Shown one piece after another: positions 21,212 through 21,301 of a stretch of 21,301 nucleotides of DNA. The notes under the pieces are model-generated. The model was given only the letters and a program-made list of their open reading frames with translations, did not search any database and was not told the DNA's origin. Source of the DNA: Candidatus Gastranaerophilales bacterium (GTDB lineage Bacteria; Cyanobacteriota; Vampirovibrionia; Gastranaerophilales; Gastranaerophilaceae); contig CAJONH010000102.1 in the NCBI GenBank assembly GCA_905235825.1, forward strand, positions 1 to 21,301. Reading direction: 5' to 3'. The translations under genes were made by a program, and so were the position numbers. How positions within the stretch are numbered: position 1 is the first letter of the stretch; each line of letters starts with the position of its first letter.

Positions 21212-21243
21212 AAAAAAAAGACTGTCGTTAGACAGTCTTTTTT
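21212..21243. terminator. Bidirectional intrinsic terminator upstream of lrgA
   Basis: GACTGTC (21220-21226), loop GTTA, and GACAGTC (21231-21237) form a perfect stem with A's before and T's after, so it can act on either strand. Its natural client is the minus-strand gene ending at 21264. Confidence 0.88.
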
Positions 21244-21263
21244 CATTATTTTTATAATTCTTT

Positions 21264-21301
21264 CTAGCCGATACCGCTGAACTTCGGAGTGGCTTTTTCG
21301 A
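21264..21301 (-). CDS. Last codons of a minus-strand gene at the window edge
   Basis: The minus strand from 21301 reads EKATPKFSGIG and then TAG at 21264-21266, followed after about 20 bases by the terminator. The reading frame ending right before a terminator supports a real gene. Twelve codons are too few to identify it. Confidence 0.4.
   Translation of the reverse strand, partial: EKATPKFSGIG

Noticed and set aside
21193..21246. Longer LrgA start at 21246
   Set aside because: The extra codons translate the terminator hairpin. The ATG at 21192 gives the usual LrgA N terminus.
1..21301. tRNA, rRNA or riboswitch genes
   Set aside because: No cloverleaf with a TTCGA/TTCAA arm, rRNA-like block or recognisable aptamer was seen by eye. 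A covariance-model scan would be needed to exclude small RNAs.

Overview
The window is an AT-rich bacterial chromosome segment with short or overlapping intergenic spaces and Shine-Dalgarno sequences of the AGGAGG type. The lineage cannot be fixed from 21 kb. The HU protein has a C-terminal VPAFSAGK-type end resembling cyanobacterial HU. Together with the low G+C and the gene mix (LrgAB, family 4 uracil-DNA glycosylase, MIF-like tautomerase, acyl-CoA synthetase), this makes a gut Vampirovibrionia/Melainabacteria-type genome a reasonable but unproven guess.

Region 1 (1-12835) is a surface-sugar locus. A tightly coupled plus-strand operon carries, in order: the 3' end of a LegB-type 4,6-dehydratase, a LegC-type aminotransferase, a PHP-domain phosphoesterase, an ATP-grasp ligase, an extended SDR, a left-handed beta-helix acyltransferase, a NeuB/LegI synthase, a NeuC/LegG hydrolysing 2-epimerase, a PtmE-type CBS-nucleotidyltransferase, a serine-acetyltransferase-like protein, a PtmA-type SDR and a Gfo/Idh/MocA oxidoreductase. 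After an inverted HepT-MntA (HEPN-MNT) toxin-antitoxin pair come a CMP-nonulosonate synthetase (LegF/PtmB type) and an unfamiliar GT-B-like candidate glycosyltransferase. The set matches the Campylobacter-type GDP-linked legionaminic acid route from GDP-sugar to CMP-legionaminate. The four genes between LegC and LegI are not part of the core route and may build or attach an unusual substituent.

Region 2 (12917-15529) holds a minus-strand radical SAM protein with a SPASM-like cysteine cluster at its N terminus. Divergent from it is an exported GH13 (alpha-amylase family) protein. A nested inverted repeat lies between them.

Region 3 (15549-16913) is housekeeping: HU with a clear promoter and bidirectional terminator, a convergent 4Fe-4S uracil-DNA glycosylase, and a MIF-like tautomerase.

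Region 4 (16928-18323) is a decayed accessory island. Two paralogous XRE regulators lie in inverted orientation and share an operator-like core (TGTATWTATACA) at the same distance from their starts. They flank a TupA-like ATP-grasp gene that is broken by a GC-rich palindromic repeat and has lost its 3' end.

Region 5 (18352-21301) is on the minus strand: an AMP-forming acyl-CoA synthetase, an LrgB/LrgA membrane pair, a bidirectional terminator, and the last codons of a further gene at the window edge.
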